Assembly (NCBI RefSeq): GCF_025753855.1
Contig: NZ_JAOWPT010000003.1
Span: forward strand, 248,001 to 312,000
DNA length: 64,000 nucleotides
Source: Mesorhizobium sp. ZC-5
GTDB lineage: Bacteria > Pseudomonadota > Alphaproteobacteria > Rhizobiales > Rhizobiaceae
Direction of reading: 5' to 3'
Each line of letters opens with the position of its first letter. Position 1 is the first letter of the stretch. This document shows, in pieces, positions 62,641-64,000 of the stretch. Position numbers and translations under genes: made by a program. The notes beneath the pieces are model-generated. The model saw only the letters and a program-made list of their open reading frames with translations. It had not been told where the DNA came from and did not search any database.

Positions 62641-63840
62641 TTATTCGGACTCTTCGTTTGCCGTGACCGTGACGCCGAGCGTCTTCGGCAGTTCCTGTGG
62701 CGTCGACATGGCGCCGGCCATGACCAGCGCGAACGGCACCGGAGAAGCGGGCGCGGCCTCGATTTCCAGCGACTGCGGGTCGTCGAGATAGGCGTTGAGC
62801 GCTTCGGTGACGTTCTTGGTCAGGTCGGGGTTGTTGAGCTGCGCCATCAGGAACGGCACGATCGCCTTCGCTTGGTTGGCGATGTCTTCCGGCTTCTGGC
62901 CCTGCTGCTTGGCGACATATTCGAGCACCTTGCCGGTCAGCGAATCGTCGTCGAAGCGGATGGTGGCGCCGTGGAAGGTAAGCTGCTGAAGCAAGCCGAG
63001 CATGGCAAGGCCCTGGGCCGAATTGTCGCTGCCCGCGGGCTGCTCGGCCATCTTCTTCTGCAGGTCCTGGATGGCCTTGAGGAAGTCCGGCGTATAGCCG
63101 CCGAGATCGAAGGTCATGCCCAGCGTACCGGCGTTTTCGACCGAAATGTCATACTGGGTAAGCCCCATGCGGCCGTCGCTGGGCTGCCACGATCCCTCCA
63201 TCGCGAAATCGCCGTTGATGGTGTTGTAGCCGAGCGCCTCGATGACCTTCTTTGCCTCCGGGTCCTCGACGCCGGTGAGGTCGGCCGTGAACTTTTCGGC
63301 GGCGCCCGAAAACTCCAGCGCGGCACCATCCTTGGGCGGGGTGGCCTCGACATGCAGATTGTCCATCGAAAACAGCTGCTTGTCGGCTCGCTTTACCGAA
63401 ACGGTCGCCAGATCCGCAGTCTCGTACATCATGATGGAAGCGAGCGGGTCGGTCGAACCTTCCGGCGGCAGTGCCAAGCCCGTCAACTCGGCACCGGAAA
63501 TATCGACGTTCAGGCCGTCCTGGGCGAGCGCGTAGGTCGGGAAGGTGACCTTGCCGATCCGGTAGCCGCCGTTGACCTCGGTGACCTCGTCGAGCGTGAC
63601 GTTGCCGATGGTCGCCGCCGCCGGCGCGCTGGGAACTTTCACCGTCGCGCCCTCGAGCACGATCTGCGATCCGTTTTCGGAGAGATTGGTCCAACTGATC
63701 TCCATGCCTTGTCCGGCCATAGCGGCCTTGAGGCGGTCGCCGACCTTGCTGGCTTCCAATGCATCGGCAGCCGACAGCGGCAATGTGAAAAGAATAGTGG
63801 TCAGCGCAAGCTTTTTTAGCAAAGGATGATGAATAGTCAT
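62641..63840 (-). CDS. Exported protein of unknown function
   Basis: 399 residues. Signal peptide 1-28 (KLALTTILFTLPLSAADALE). The mature protein is acidic, rich in beta-strands and without cysteines, as in large periplasmic proteins. It has repeating strand patterns (NVDISGAELTGLALP, NTINGDFAMEGSWQP, LTFHGATIRFDDDSL). The plan resembles DUF945/AsmA-like proteins that line or tether membranes, but I cannot assign the family. It ends at the bidirectional terminator. The 160 bp to its right, up to the window end, show no gene. Confidence 0.72.
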   Translation of the reverse strand: MTIHHPLLKKLALTTILFTLPLSAADALEASKVGDRLKAAMAGQGMEISWTNLSENGSQIVLEGATVKVPSAPAAATIGNVTLDEVTEVNGGYRIGKVTFPTYALAQDGLNVDISGAELTGLALPPEGSTDPLASIMMYETADLATVSVKRADKQLFSMDNLHVEATPPKDGAALEFSGAAEKFTADLTGVEDPEAKKVIEALGYNTINGDFAMEGSWQPSDGRMGLTQYDISVENAGTLGMTFDLGGYTPDFLKAIQDLQKKMAEQPAGSDNSAQGLAMLGLLQQLTFHGATIRFDDDSLTGKVLEYVAKQQGQKPEDIANQAKAIVPFLMAQLNNPDLTKNVTEALNAYLDDPQSLEIEAAPASPVPFALVMAGAMSTPQELPKTLGVTVTANEESE

Positions 63841-64000
63841 GACACGGTCCCTGAGACATAATGAAACTGTAGCGCGCTAACCTGTCGCGGAAGAACTGGA
63901 CTGGAAAATGGCGCGTCGAAGACATTGGTCGAAATTTTCGAAAAAAGGCAAATCGAAAAGATAGCGAACCTCGAGCGGGCGTTGAAGCCGGTCTTATCGA

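Overview
The window is a stretch of high-GC alphaproteobacterial chromosome, most likely Mesorhizobium or a close relative in Rhizobiales. This rests on four things read here: the aapJQMP amino-acid importer downstream of metC, the uvrC-pgsA-moaD-moaE run, stand-alone homologues of the mitochondrial complex I subunits NDUFS4 and NDUFS6, and an Omp25/31-type outer-membrane protein. No phage, transposase, plasmid or CRISPR genes were seen.

Layout. 1-4.1 kb: an ABC-F ATPase (cut by the window edge), an exported collagen-like protein, DinB, two GSTs and ndk. 4.2-6.6 kb: a class III cyclase with TPRs and a YbaY-like exported protein, preceded by a two-palindrome RIME-like element. 6.7-11 kb: a leftward operon of a pteridine-reductase-like SDR, uvrC, pgsA, moaD and moaE. 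11.4-24 kb: an accessory zone with an Omp, a GST, a PQQ-type sugar dehydrogenase, RNase T2 and several regulator/target pairs (HxlR/acyl-CoA-dehydrogenase-like, TetR/DUF308, CGNR/hydrolase, TetR/SDR), most with a visible inverted repeat between the partners. 23.8-31.8 kb: core genes rlmJ, a molybdopterin oxidoreductase, sixA, purN, purM, a second CDP-alcohol phosphatidyltransferase, an AI-2E/PerM transporter and hdaA.

32.1-37.0 kb holds the most interesting locus. A TetR gene is divergent from four tightly packed lipid genes: a YnbA-like CDP-alcohol phosphatidyltransferase, a hydrolase-methyltransferase fusion, a PlsC-like acyltransferase and a CdsA-like cytidylyltransferase. Two near-identical operators lie between them. 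Together they could build and modify an unknown phospholipid. 37.1-43.2 kb is a divergent catabolic/uptake cluster (TauE, HIBADH-like, FAH hydrolase; NitT/TauT-type ABC importer, GntR). 43.4-45.5 kb carries a formylglycine-generating enzyme with a 17-bp-arm inverted repeat inside its coding sequence, flanked by a 20-bp direct repeat, then tRNA-Pro, NDUFS4, tRNA-Arg, a tiny lipoprotein and a perfect 18-bp palindrome. 45.5-51.4 kb is metC and aapJQMP. 51.5-53.6 kb has a DUF2459 protein, an FAD monooxygenase and the NDUFS6-like zinc finger. 53.8-62.5 kb is core: ppk, ppx, rnd, an MFS transporter, a GNAT and aspS. The window ends with an exported protein of unknown function.

All family calls come from reading motifs and from memory of the families; no database search was run. 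Start sites were chosen from Shine-Dalgarno spacing, overlaps and family length, and several genes appear to use TTG or GTG.
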